Positions 6,763 through 13,397 of a stretch of DNA of 32,118 nucleotides are shown here, piece after piece (the stretch's first letter is position 1; every line of letters starts with the position of its first letter). Source of the DNA: Deltaproteobacteria bacterium (GTDB taxonomy: Bacteria; Desulfobacterota; Desulfobulbia; Desulfobulbales; Desulfurivibrionaceae). The translations under genes were made by a program, and so were the position numbers. The stretch is from positions 5,292 to 37,409 of the forward strand of contig JAPLJG010000062.1 in assembly GCA_026388735.1 (NCBI GenBank), written 5' to 3'. The notes beneath the pieces are model-generated. The model was not told where the DNA came from, ran no database searches, and saw nothing but the letters and a program-made list of their open reading frames with translations.

Positions 6763-6911
6763 GGCAGGCTCGGGCTGACCGTTGGCGTTATAGTTTCAGG
6801 GCAGATGAATGGCTCCACTCCGATAGTATACGCCAAGGCCCGGTGGGGAGCAACAAGGTTGCGTCCCTGTCCGTGGCAAAACGAGGATGCCGGATGGTCT
6901 CGGCCCTGTTT

Positions 6912-7127
6912 TTATAGACCCAGAATTTTACCTTGCCGGATAAAGGTGGGGATGGCGAGATATCTTTCCTGGGCAAGGTTTATCGGCATTCTGGGGGCCA
7001 GTTCGAAGACGGGGCCATTTTTTTCGCCTTGCCCTGTCCCTTGCGGCGTGGTGAAGAAAGAGGTTGCGACACACCGGTTGAGGGCGGTGAGAAATCCGTG
7101 TTTGAAGCCATGATTTTTGTAAGACAT
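6912..7127 (-). CDS. Small orphan protein divergent from the WYL regulator
   Basis: A possible 71-residue gene. The ATG at 7127 is preceded by CTGGAGGAAAAA, an excellent Shine-Dalgarno at good spacing, which is the main reason to call it. The product (MSYKNHGFKHGFLTALNRC...) is basic, with one Cys, no membrane segment and no motif I know. Homologues cannot be judged from the sequence alone. It lies in the 577-base gap between the HD-GYP gene (6762) and the WYL gene (7340), divergent from the latter, so it could be the target of that regulator. If it is not a gene, this gap holds nothing but the palindrome at 7293-7321. Confidence 0.42.
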   Translation of the reverse strand: MSYKNHGFKHGFLTALNRCVATSFFTTPQGTGQGEKNGPVFELAPRMPINLAQERYLAIPTFIRQGKILGL

Positions 7128-7292
7128 TTTTTCCTCCAGATGAAAAATTGATGAACTTGTAAAAAGGGAAAAACCCCACATGTCCGTGAGACAAAATTTA
7201 ATGGTTACAAAGCGGCAACCGTTGTAAGCGCGGCTTTTTGCGATTTCAACAAAAAGTTGGGTTGTGTTTTCTTCTGAACTGAGATTATCATG

Positions 7293-7321
7293 GCGGGTAG
7301 GACAAATAGTGTCCTACCCGC
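7293..7321. promoter_or_regulatory. Perfect 12-bp palindrome ahead of the WYL regulator gene
   Basis: GCGGGTAGGACA (7293-7304) and TGTCCTACCCGC (7310-7321) form a perfect inverted repeat around the 5-base loop AATAG. The right arm ends 18 bases before the ATG at 7340, and TAATTTTTTTT follows it. Two readings are possible: an operator bound by the WYL regulator to control itself and the divergent small gene, or an intrinsic terminator/attenuator, since a T-run follows the stem. A GATTAT hexamer just upstream (7283-7288) may be a -10, which would put the palindrome at the transcript start, favouring an operator. Confidence 0.65.
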
Positions 7322-7339
7322 TAATTTTTTTTGTTTTTC

Positions 7340-8347
7340 ATGGCAAAAGATAAAACCCAACTCTTACGACTGCTGTTCATCGACCGCAAGATCCGCGAGG
7401 GGATGCGCAGCGAGATCATGGCGAACTGCAGCTCCATGGCCGCCGAATATGAGGTGAGCCCCAAGAGTATCCTGCGGGATATCGACTACCTGAAAAGTCA
7501 GCGTGACGCGCCCATCGCCTACGACGCCAAGGTGCGGGGTTATTACTACACCGAGGAAAATTACGCCCTGCCCGCTATTTCTTTAAATGAAAGCGATCTC
7601 TTCGCCATCTGCATCGCGGAAAAAGCCCTGCGGATGCATGAAGATACGCCCATCTACCGTAAGCTCCAGAAGGTGTTTCAGAAAATAGAGGAGTCCCTGC
7701 CCGAGAAGGTTTCCATCCATCCGGCCTGGGTGGAAGACAAGCTCTCGGTGATCCCGGAGCGGCAAACCCGGCTTGAGCCGGAGGTGTGGGAGGCGGTCTC
7801 CGCGGGCTTGAGCAAAAACCAGACGCTGGCCATCTTCTACCGCAAACCCGGCGGGCAGGCGAGTACGGAGCGGCGGGTTGATCCGTATCATCTGGTGCGG
7901 TATCAGGGGGAGTGGTACCTCATCGGCCATTGCCATAGGCGCGAGGCGATTGTAACCTTCGCCATGTCCAGGATTGAGACGGCGTTGCTGCTTGAAAAAA
8001 AGTTTTCCGTGCCCGAGGATTTTGACCACACGCGCTATGGCGGAACCCAGTTTGGTATCTTCAGCGGTGAGCGCGAGGTTATGGTGCAGATCTGGTTTTC
8101 TCGGGAGCATGCCCCATATGTTCTGGAGCGGGAATGGCATCCCCAGCAGACCGTGGCCCGGCAAAAAGACGGGAGCGTGGTCTTAAGTTTTCCGGCCCGA
8201 CATCTCTATGAGGTCAGGCGCTGGGTTCTTTCCTGGGGGAGTGGGGCAAAGGCTCTGGCGCCAAAGGAGCTGGTCGATTCGGTGCAAAAGGAGCTTGCCT
8301 CTGCACTGGCCGATTATGACAGGGTTGTGGGGAGGGGGAAGCGGTGA
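7340..8347 (+). CDS. HTH/WYL-domain transcriptional regulator (YafY family)
   Basis: A 335-residue regulator with an N-terminal helix-turn-helix (about 5-60: LLRLLFIDRKIREG, ANCSSMAAEYEVSPKSILRDIDYL) of the HTH_11/DeoR type, a WYL domain (about 155-225: KNQTLAIFYRKPGG, RRVDPYHLVRYQGEWYLIGHC) and a C-terminal WCX extension ending FPARHLYEVRRWVLSWG. The WYL ligand patch (R-V-D-P-Y-x-L, W-Y-L-I-G) is intact. WYL proteins bind nucleic-acid-like ligands and often control phage defence or stress genes, but no defence genes are adjacent here, only an NlpC lipoprotein and a small orphan. ATG 7340 was chosen over TTG 7331 because it keeps the palindrome outside the gene. GTGA overlap with the next gene implies an operon. 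Confidence 0.9.
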   Translation: MAKDKTQLLRLLFIDRKIREGMRSEIMANCSSMAAEYEVSPKSILRDIDYLKSQRDAPIAYDAKVRGYYYTEENYALPAISLNESDLFAICIAEKALRMHEDTPIYRKLQKVFQKIEESLPEKVSIHPAWVEDKLSVIPERQTRLEPEVWEAVSAGLSKNQTLAIFYRKPGGQASTERRVDPYHLVRYQGEWYLIGHCHRREAIVTFAMSRIETALLLEKKFSVPEDFDHTRYGGTQFGIFSGEREVMVQIWFSREHAPYVLEREWHPQQTVARQKDGSVVLSFPARHLYEVRRWVLSWGSGAKALAPKELVDSVQKELASALADYDRVVGRGKR

Positions 8348-9135
8348 GCATGGCCCGGCAAGGGGTTTTTCTGGCCAACTGGCTTCTGCTGGTGGTTGTC
8401 TTTGGGAGTCTTCCTGGTTGCGCCGGACTCCGGCAGGGAGATGGAGCTTTGCCCAAGGCTGCTTCGGAAAAGGAACTGGCCCTGTTGGGGCATACCATCC
8501 AGGTCGGCGCTTTTACCAAGCTGGACAATGCGGTGCGCCTTATGCAGAAACTTGATGCCCTGGGGCTTGACGCTTATTATTATCGCCATGTCAGCGGGTT
8601 GTACAAGGTTCGGTTCGGGAATTTTTCGTCGCGGAAAGAGGCGGAGGACCGGGCCCTGCAGTTGCGCAAATCCGGAGTGATCGAGGCGTATTATGTGGTT
8701 GCGCCGGGGGAGTTTGCTGCGGCCCGGTTCCGACATTATCAGGACGGAGCCTTGCGCAAGATGCTGGTGAGCACGGCGGAGGGTTTTATCGGCATTCCCT
8801 ATGAATGGGGCGGGGAGTCGGCGGAGACGGGTTTTGATTGCAGCGGCCTGGCCATGACCATTTATAAGCTCAACGGCCTTAATCTGCCGCGCAATTCTGT
8901 GGCCCAATTCCAGGCGGGCAGCCCGGTGCGCCGTGAAGATCTCGCCCCAGGGGATCTGGTGTTTTTTGCCACCAACGGGAATTCGGCAGTGTCCCATGTG
9001 GGAATCTATACCGGGAACGGCAGCTTCATCCATGCGCCCAAAAAGGGGGACGCCATCCGACAAAGTCCCCTGCGCAACGGCTATTTCGACGGGTGTTACG
9101 TGGGGGCGCGGACCTATCTGGGCAAGGATGGTTGA
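8344..9135 (+). CDS. SPOR + NlpC/P60 (C40) peptidase lipoprotein
   Basis: An envelope lipoprotein of 263 residues, likely a peptidoglycan endopeptidase cutting D-iGlu-mDap cross-links. A signal peptide ends in lipobox LPGC (Cys24 numbering from ATG 8350), placing it at the outer or inner membrane face in the periplasm. A SPOR domain follows (about 45-120: TIQVGAFTKLDNAVRLMQKL, YKVRFGNFSSRKEAEDRAL), which binds denuded septal glycan. The NlpC/P60 domain has the full triad: DCSG Cys164, SHVGIY His216 and IHAP His228. The GTG at 8344 overlaps the stop of the WYL gene with GGAGG 8 bases upstream; ATG 8350 is an alternative. Coupling to a WYL regulator suggests the pair is controlled together. Confidence 0.9.
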   Translation: MSMARQGVFLANWLLLVVVFGSLPGCAGLRQGDGALPKAASEKELALLGHTIQVGAFTKLDNAVRLMQKLDALGLDAYYYRHVSGLYKVRFGNFSSRKEAEDRALQLRKSGVIEAYYVVAPGEFAAARFRHYQDGALRKMLVSTAEGFIGIPYEWGGESAETGFDCSGLAMTIYKLNGLNLPRNSVAQFQAGSPVRREDLAPGDLVFFATNGNSAVSHVGIYTGNGSFIHAPKKGDAIRQSPLRNGYFDGCYVGARTYLGKDG

Positions 9136-9345
9136 GATAGGACTCTATATTTCAGGTTGGGCCTTCAGGCGGCCATGCTGGGCTGTGAACAGTCAGGAGC
9201 TGTTACGAAATACCCTTCGTCGTCAATACTGCTATTTTTGAACGACGGTTAAAGAAAAAAACAAGGGATACCGATACTTGTGGTATTGGGTTGGTGTTGT
9301 TTCGGAAATGAAGGCAAACGATCAAGAATAAAGAGAGAATTTCCC

Positions 9346-9603
9346 ATGCAGAAGTGGCAGATAAACGGAACCGTTCAATGGCTGTGCGAGGACTGCGCCA
9401 AGGCCAATTCCCATGTGTTTTTGCTGTATCAGCATCAATGGCTCGGTGAGGAAAAAGATCTTGCTGCCTCCTGCGATTGTTGCCGATGCAAGGATATAAC
9501 TGTTGCCCGCCTGGGTAAGATGCGTTGGCTGCTTTATCCTTTCCTCTGTCTGGCTCCCCGGCAGTGGCCCGCCATGACCAGGGCGGTGCGGCGGAGCAAG
9601 TGA
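9346..9603 (+). CDS. Small Cys-rich putative zinc-binding protein
   Basis: An 85-residue protein starting MQKWQINGTVQWLCEDCAKANSH, with CEDC and a later CDCCRC cluster, a spacing that suggests one or two zinc sites. The C-terminal third is basic with a short hydrophobic stretch (LLYPFLCLAP) and no clear signal peptide. AAAGAGAGAA lies upstream of ATG 9346; a start at 9280 has no such site. No named family recognised. The 210 bases between it and the NlpC gene hold nothing convincing. Confidence 0.5.
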   Translation: MQKWQINGTVQWLCEDCAKANSHVFLLYQHQWLGEEKDLAASCDCCRCKDITVARLGKMRWLLYPFLCLAPRQWPAMTRAVRRSK

Positions 9604-9608
9604 TGAGG

Positions 9609-9641
9609 CCGGAGCCGAACCTGTGTCAGGCTCGGCTCCGG
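9609..9641. terminator. Strong stem-loop between convergent genes
   Basis: CCGGAGCCGA (9609-9618) pairs perfectly with TCGGCTCCGG (9632-9641), and CCTG/CAGG extends the stem around a TGT loop. It lies exactly between the stops of two convergent genes at 9603 and 9661. No T-run follows on either strand, so it may act as a 3'-end stabiliser or a Rho-assisted terminator for both. Confidence 0.55.
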
Positions 9642-9660
9642 GAAACAGCATCCGGTCTGT

Positions 9661-10584
9661 TTAGCGGATGGCCTTTTTCAGGTCAAGACCGATGGCACTA
9701 TTGATTGTGGCACCTTTGAGATTGGCCTGTTCGAGGTTTGCCCCGGTCAGGTCGGCCCGCTCCAGGTTTGCCCCGGAGAGGTCGGCTCCGGCCAGGTTTG
9801 CCCCGGAGAGGTCCGCGCTCGACAGATTGGCGCCTTTCAGATTGGCCCATTTGAGGTTGGCCTTGACCATGTTGGCGTTGCTCAGGTTTGCCCCGGCCAG
9901 GTTGGCCCGCAGCAGACTGGCTTCAGCCAGATTGGCACCTTGGAGATTACAGCCAGGACAGTTCTGGCTCATGCCGCGGTAGATCATGCCCAGATCCTGG
10001 CTGGCCACCTGCGCGCTGGAGGTTTGGGTTGTTTCCTGGATTCTGGGGGAGGATACCGGCGGCGCGGCCGGTTCTTCCACGACCACATCGGGAGAGGTGG
10101 TGGGCTTCTTACTTGGTTGTTTCTGGGCGTTTGCCGCATTTTTACCTGCCGGCCCCCGTTTGACGCCCTTTATTATGGTGAAATAACTCGATTTTACGCC
10201 GGTGGGCGTGTACATGTTATACTCTTCGCCTTTGCGAAACACGGTATAGCAGACCTGCTCGCCAAAGCCCCAGCGCTTGAATTGGAGGCAGAGCTTATCA
10301 TTTTCCGTTGACCATACACCTTCATTTTTCTCGGTCATGCTTTTTACCGCGTACATTTTACCATTGCCGTACATTTCGATGTTCGCGGTTTCGCCGCCGT
10401 ATTCATTAATGGAAATGGTGTTGTCGGAGAGAAGCTCGATTAGCTCTGCGGCGGTGATTCTGGTTCCCTCCCCTGCGGGAGATTTTTCCGGGGTGTCTGT
10501 CGCCCCTTTCATTAAGCCGCAACCGGCGACAAGAAAAAGAAGCATGGCCAAGGGCAGTAGGTAATAACGGAATCGGGCGTTCAA
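9661..10584 (-). CDS. Pentapeptide-repeat lipoprotein
   Basis: A 307-residue lipoprotein. The start is the TTG at 10584 behind GAGGAGAGAACA; earlier in-frame starts would bury the signal peptide. Residues 1-22 are a signal peptide ending LVAGC, lipidated on Cys22. A globular middle part (about 45-150: NIEMYGNGKMYAV, GVWSTENDKLCLQF, EQVCYTVFRKGEEYNMY) resembles small lipocalin/DUF995-like domains and contains a likely disulfide pair. A Pro/Ser/Thr linker follows. The last 90 residues are about 17 A(N/D)LxX pentapeptide repeats preceded by a CPGC motif, forming a right-handed quadrilateral beta helix. Such cargo-like helices often mediate protein contacts; DNA mimicry is known in cytosolic relatives but unlikely for a lipoprotein. 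Convergent with the gene at 9346. Confidence 0.85.
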   Translation of the reverse strand: MNARFRYYLLPLAMLLFLVAGCGLMKGATDTPEKSPAGEGTRITAAELIELLSDNTISINEYGGETANIEMYGNGKMYAVKSMTEKNEGVWSTENDKLCLQFKRWGFGEQVCYTVFRKGEEYNMYTPTGVKSSYFTIIKGVKRGPAGKNAANAQKQPSKKPTTSPDVVVEEPAAPPVSSPRIQETTQTSSAQVASQDLGMIYRGMSQNCPGCNLQGANLAEASLLRANLAGANLSNANMVKANLKWANLKGANLSSADLSGANLAGADLSGANLERADLTGANLEQANLKGATINSAIGLDLKKAIR

Positions 10585-10966
10585 TGTTCTCTCCTCGTGT
10601 TGCACATCATCATTTGGAATACGGCTGCGGGCTGGCCAATAAAAAAATTCCCGGGTTAAAAAACGAGGGGCACCCGCCGACCTGAAAAATAGGGGCGGCA
10701 CAGCTCCGACGGTATCTGCCGTCCGTTACGTTTTTGAGCCTCTTGAGAATATCGTTAATTATTACCTGAAAAAAAAATAAAACGCCATGCCCATTCTTGT
10801 GGAATTACTTGTTTGTCGAGGCGGGCAATTGTTTTTCAGCTGGAAATTCCTTTGGTGAATTGATATATTAAAAAATTGCGCCATTGCTTGGACTCATGAG
10901 CGGGAAATATTGTCCCGCAGGCAGCTGGGTCTTACACTTGTAACTGGTTTTTGTGAGAGGTTTCTG
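10585..10966. other. 382-base divergent intergenic region
   Basis: This gap separates the pentapeptide lipoprotein (minus) from the DoxX gene (plus). It is AT-rich in its right half. Visible structures are a short hairpin GACGG-TATCTG-CCGTC at about 10709-10724 and an inverted repeat GCGGGA-AATATTG-TCCCGC at 10900-10918, about 50 bases upstream of DoxX, which could be a regulator site. A TATATT (10863-10868) may be a -10 for DoxX, but no good -35 matches. I see no coding capacity. Confidence 0.4.
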
Positions 10967-11431
10967 ATGGTGAAAACCCTGGCAGCGACAGATAGTAGCC
11001 CTGCTCAATTGTTGATCCGCCTGGCTTTGGGGGTGGTGATTTTCCCCCATGGTGCGCAAAAGGTTTTCGGCTGGTTCGGGGGGCCTGGTTACGCGGCAAC
11101 GGTCACAGCGTTTTCTGCCATGGGCTTTCCCTTCTGGGCTATTATTCTCTTAATGGTCACCGAGGTGTGCGGATCGCTGTTGCTGGTGCTTGGCCTTTTC
11201 ACCAGGGTCTGGGCCCTGGCCATCGGCACGGCCATCGCCATCTGTCTGAAGATGAATCATCTCCAGCATGGCTTTTTCATGAACTGGTTCGGGCAGCAAC
11301 AGGGCGAGGGGTATGAGTACCATATTCTGGTGCTGGGGATTGCTCTGGCCCTTGTTCTCCGGGGCGGGGGCATGCTGTCTCTGGATCGGGTTCTCGCCAG
11401 GGACAGGCGGCGGGGTGGGATTCAATTCTGA
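10967..11431 (+). CDS. DoxX-family membrane protein
   Basis: A 154-residue integral membrane protein of the DoxX/TQO-small-subunit-like family. Four hydrophobic segments are visible: about 14-33 (LLIRLALGVVIFPHGAQKVF), 50-75 (FWAIILLMVTEVCGSLLLVLGLF), 78-95, and 120-137 (YEYHILVLGIALALVLRGG). The PHGAQKVFGWFGG loop and MNHLQHGFFMNWFG match the family. Role in bacteria is poorly defined; some members link to thiosulfate or redox metabolism. ATG 10967 follows GAGAGG at good spacing. It stands alone and ends next to a convergent unknown gene at 11439. Confidence 0.85.
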   Translation: MVKTLAATDSSPAQLLIRLALGVVIFPHGAQKVFGWFGGPGYAATVTAFSAMGFPFWAIILLMVTEVCGSLLLVLGLFTRVWALAIGTAIAICLKMNHLQHGFFMNWFGQQQGEGYEYHILVLGIALALVLRGGGMLSLDRVLARDRRRGGIQF

Positions 11432-11438
11432 TTCGAGC

Positions 11439-11789
11439 TTACTGGATCTTATGCGCCTCCGGTGCGTCATAAAGACTCTGGATATCGTGCTCAGCTTCCA
11501 GTTCCGCCATCTTGGCCAAGGCTTCCTCCTCGCTCATTCCCAGGCTTTCGGCAAGTTTTTTGATGTCGTACAGAGCCTCTCCCTGATCGGTGTACCCGAT
11601 GGGGGATAGTTCCGGGAAAAACTTGCCGGTGGCCATGCTTGAAGCCTGGCTGATCATCTCTCGTATTGCCGGGGGGCCAAAGAGAAACAGCCATTTCACC
11701 GCCTCGGCCCAGAGTTTGCCGTCTACGTTTTCGCTGTGCAGAATCTGTAGGGCCATGCCCAGATCCCATTCATCCTTGAATGCTGTCAT
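11439..11789 (-). CDS. Unknown soluble protein
   Basis: A 116-residue, acidic, helical protein (MTAFKDEWDLGMALQ..., KLWAEAVKWLFLFGPPAIREMI..., YDIKKLAESLGMSEEEALAKMAELEAEHD). The FGPPAIREM and DIKKLAESLGM stretches look like two helical modules, the second recalling a small helix-turn-helix, but I recognise no named family. The start at ATG 11789 keeps it outside the inverted-repeat element at 11799-11928; an earlier ATG at 11816 would place the start inside that element. No membrane segment. Convergent with DoxX. Confidence 0.55.
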   Translation of the reverse strand: MTAFKDEWDLGMALQILHSENVDGKLWAEAVKWLFLFGPPAIREMISQASSMATGKFFPELSPIGYTDQGEALYDIKKLAESLGMSEEEALAKMAELEAEHDIQSLYDAPEAHKIQ

Positions 11790-11798
11790 TGTTGTCCT

Positions 11799-11928
11799 GT
11801 AACTGTCCAGCCGCACCGCATCTGCGTCGGAGTCTCGCAGGCTCGCTTACCTGTCATCGCCCAGCTCATGTGCACTAGCACACTTCGCCGACCTCTTCCT
11901 AGCATCTGCGGCCCTGCTGAACAGTTAC
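11799..11928. repeat. 130-bp element with inverted termini (REP/MITE-like)
   Basis: The ends GTAACTGTCCAGC (11799-11811) and GCTGAACAGTTAC (11916-11928) are inverted copies with one mismatch. Inside, GCATCTGCG occurs as a direct repeat near both ends, and a central hairpin TGTGC-ACTA-GCACA marks the middle. The element lies between the gemA-like gene and an unknown gene, and its GC-rich, non-coding body differs from both. It has the form of a non-autonomous mobile or REP-associated repeat; no transposase is inside. Confidence 0.6.
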
Positions 11929-11989
11929 GCTCCGTGTTTTTTTTCACTTTTCGGCTCCAAGCTGGATAGTTCGTTTTTCCTTCTCTTTT

Positions 11990-12358
11990 TCATCGTCCTG
12001 CCAGAATATGCTTCAATGATTCGATCACCTTGCTGGCCCCTTTTTTGGAAAGCGTCCCGATCTCTGCGGTCTTGTAGTATTTCTTTGAAAAATTGGCGTA
12101 ATGCGTTGCATCCCAGGCAAGATCTTCCACAAGATGCTTGATGTACATTCTCTGCCGGAAAGTAATGCCTTCCTGCCGGGAGCGATAATGCCCGCTTCTG
12201 GCAAAATAGCGCATGAGTCTTTGGAAGCCAGTCTCGTCCAGATCCTTGGCCGAGCGGACTCCCGCCACCTTTTCCATGGTGTCGCGGTATTCCTGCTCAC
12301 TTACCGCCAGTTCTTTTTTGACAATATGAATGACGGCGAGTTTTTTATGATCCAGCAT
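11990..12358 (-). CDS. Phage Mu Gp16 (GemA)-like protein
   Basis: A 122-residue protein matching the GemA/Gp16 family (DUF1018), in Mu a regulatory protein that changes host gene expression and supercoiling. The family traits are LAVIHIVKKELAVSEQEYRDTME at the start, AKDLDETGFQRLMRYF, and RQRMYIKHLVEDLAW followed by LSKKGASKVIESLKHI at the end. No other Mu genes are nearby: it is flanked by a HAD hydrolase and the 130-bp repeat. ATG 12358 has a GAGGACAAGAGG stretch upstream. It could be a lone phage remnant or a domesticated gene. Similar stand-alone copies occur in deltaproteobacteria, as far as I recall. Confidence 0.8.
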   Translation of the reverse strand: MLDHKKLAVIHIVKKELAVSEQEYRDTMEKVAGVRSAKDLDETGFQRLMRYFARSGHYRSRQEGITFRQRMYIKHLVEDLAWDATHYANFSKKYYKTAEIGTLSKKGASKVIESLKHILAGR

Positions 12359-12392
12359 GGCCTCTTGTCCTCGGGTCTATTCTTCGGCGGGC

Positions 12393-13007
12393 TCAGGCAA
12401 GGTCACGCCGGGCAAGGTCGGCGAAGAATAGCTCTTCACTTTGGAACAGATGGGTTTCCAGGCCAAGGGCAGCAGCTCGGCCAATATGGCCCTGGTTGTC
12501 ATCCACAAAGAGGGCTTGCCGGGGCTCGATCTTCAGGGTCGAAAGAATGTCGGTGAACAGGCTTGGCTCGCGTTTGGTCTTGCCGAGATGGTAGCTGTTG
12601 AAGACCCGGCTGAATTCTTGAAAAAACGGCTGCCGATCATTGAGGCGGTCAAGCCAGTCGGTCTGGTCGCTGAGAATGACCGGGTTCAGCCCTCGTTTTC
12701 TGAGGGCGCGGACCGCAGCAAGCATCTTGGGGTGCAGGGTAAAGCGGCTGAGGATTGTCTCGGTCAGTGTCTGGTCTTCGCCCCTGATACCGGTTTGGCT
12801 GCGGAGCAGCTGCCAGTAAGCCTGCTCGGTGCTCTTGCCGGTTACATAGCCGCAGGCGTAGATGGTCTCGGTGGCAGTATGGAAAAAAGGAGCCGGGTCA
12901 AGGCCGTTTTCCCTGGCAATGACCGAAAGCCCCTTGGTAAAGCCCTCTTCGGCCAGGACTCCGCCGTAGTCGAAGAGGATGGTTGTGATAAAGGCGTCGT
13001 GCTGCAT
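12393..13007 (-). CDS. HAD-superfamily hydrolase
   Basis: A 204-residue cytosolic HAD hydrolase. Motif I is FDYGGVL (12-18), which keeps the nucleophile Asp but has Gly in place of the second Asp, as in YihX-like and epoxide-hydrolase-N-like members; motif II is VILSDQ, motif III Lys in GKTKREPSLF, and motif IV FVDDNQGHI. A helical cap lies between motifs I and II. Probably a phosphatase for a small sugar phosphate or similar, substrate unknown. The absent second Asp could alter the general acid step. A 10-codon open frame (MKTDLLLAAG) sits just upstream, but has no other support. It lies 34 bases before the gemA-like gene and may share its transcript. Confidence 0.85.
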   Translation of the reverse strand: MQHDAFITTILFDYGGVLAEEGFTKGLSVIARENGLDPAPFFHTATETIYACGYVTGKSTEQAYWQLLRSQTGIRGEDQTLTETILSRFTLHPKMLAAVRALRKRGLNPVILSDQTDWLDRLNDRQPFFQEFSRVFNSYHLGKTKREPSLFTDILSTLKIEPRQALFVDDNQGHIGRAAALGLETHLFQSEELFFADLARRDLA

Positions 13008-13154
13008 GGTTCAACCGGCAGCCAGCAGCAGGTCTGTTTTCATCGTCGTTCCCATGGGCTATTCTCGTTGCATATTGTGGGCAGGTTCGGTCGGGCACTA
13101 TGGGGAATATAATCCGGGCAGCATGCAAGTCAAGGCTCAGCGGTCTTGAAAATC

Positions 13155-13373
13155 TCAGCGCAGTATGGGCCATTCCTGTTCGCGGGCCTCGGCAAGATAA
13201 CAGAACCGGTCCCACTCCACCTCCCGTCCCGAAACCGGGCACTTGAGCTGGACCTTGCGCTCGCTCAGGCCGATCACCTGCCAGTCGCCGCCACGCGGAC
13301 CCCAGGCGATGTGAATCCTCTGGCCGATGACAAAGGGAAAGGGGTCGAAAACCGTGACCTGATGCAGGGGCAC
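13155..13373 (-). CDS. Small conserved-looking protein of unknown function
   Basis: A 72-residue protein starting at GTG 13373 (MPLHQVTVFDPFPFVIGQRIHIAWGPRGGDWQVIGLSERKVQLKCPVSGREVEWDRFCYL). It looks like a small beta-barrel of SH3-like type with a single CPVSGREVEW segment. The reading frame is favoured because the stop-to-start gap from the Smr-domain gene is only 24 bases and AAAGGA lies upstream. It may be co-translated with that gene. I do not know its function. Confidence 0.6.
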   Translation of the reverse strand: MPLHQVTVFDPFPFVIGQRIHIAWGPRGGDWQVIGLSERKVQLKCPVSGREVEWDRFCYLAEAREQEWPILR

Positions 13374-13397
13374 GGCAAGGGTCCTTTTGCTTGCAGT

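Noticed and set aside
9213-9249. Possible hairpin after the NlpC gene (CGTCGTCAA with TTGAACGACG)
   Set aside because: Has a bulge, a long loop and no T-run; weaker than the true terminators in this window.
13024-13056. 10-codon frame (MKTDLLLAAG) before the HAD gene, possible leader peptide
   Set aside because: No regulatory codons, hairpins or terminator follow, so there is no attenuation evidence.
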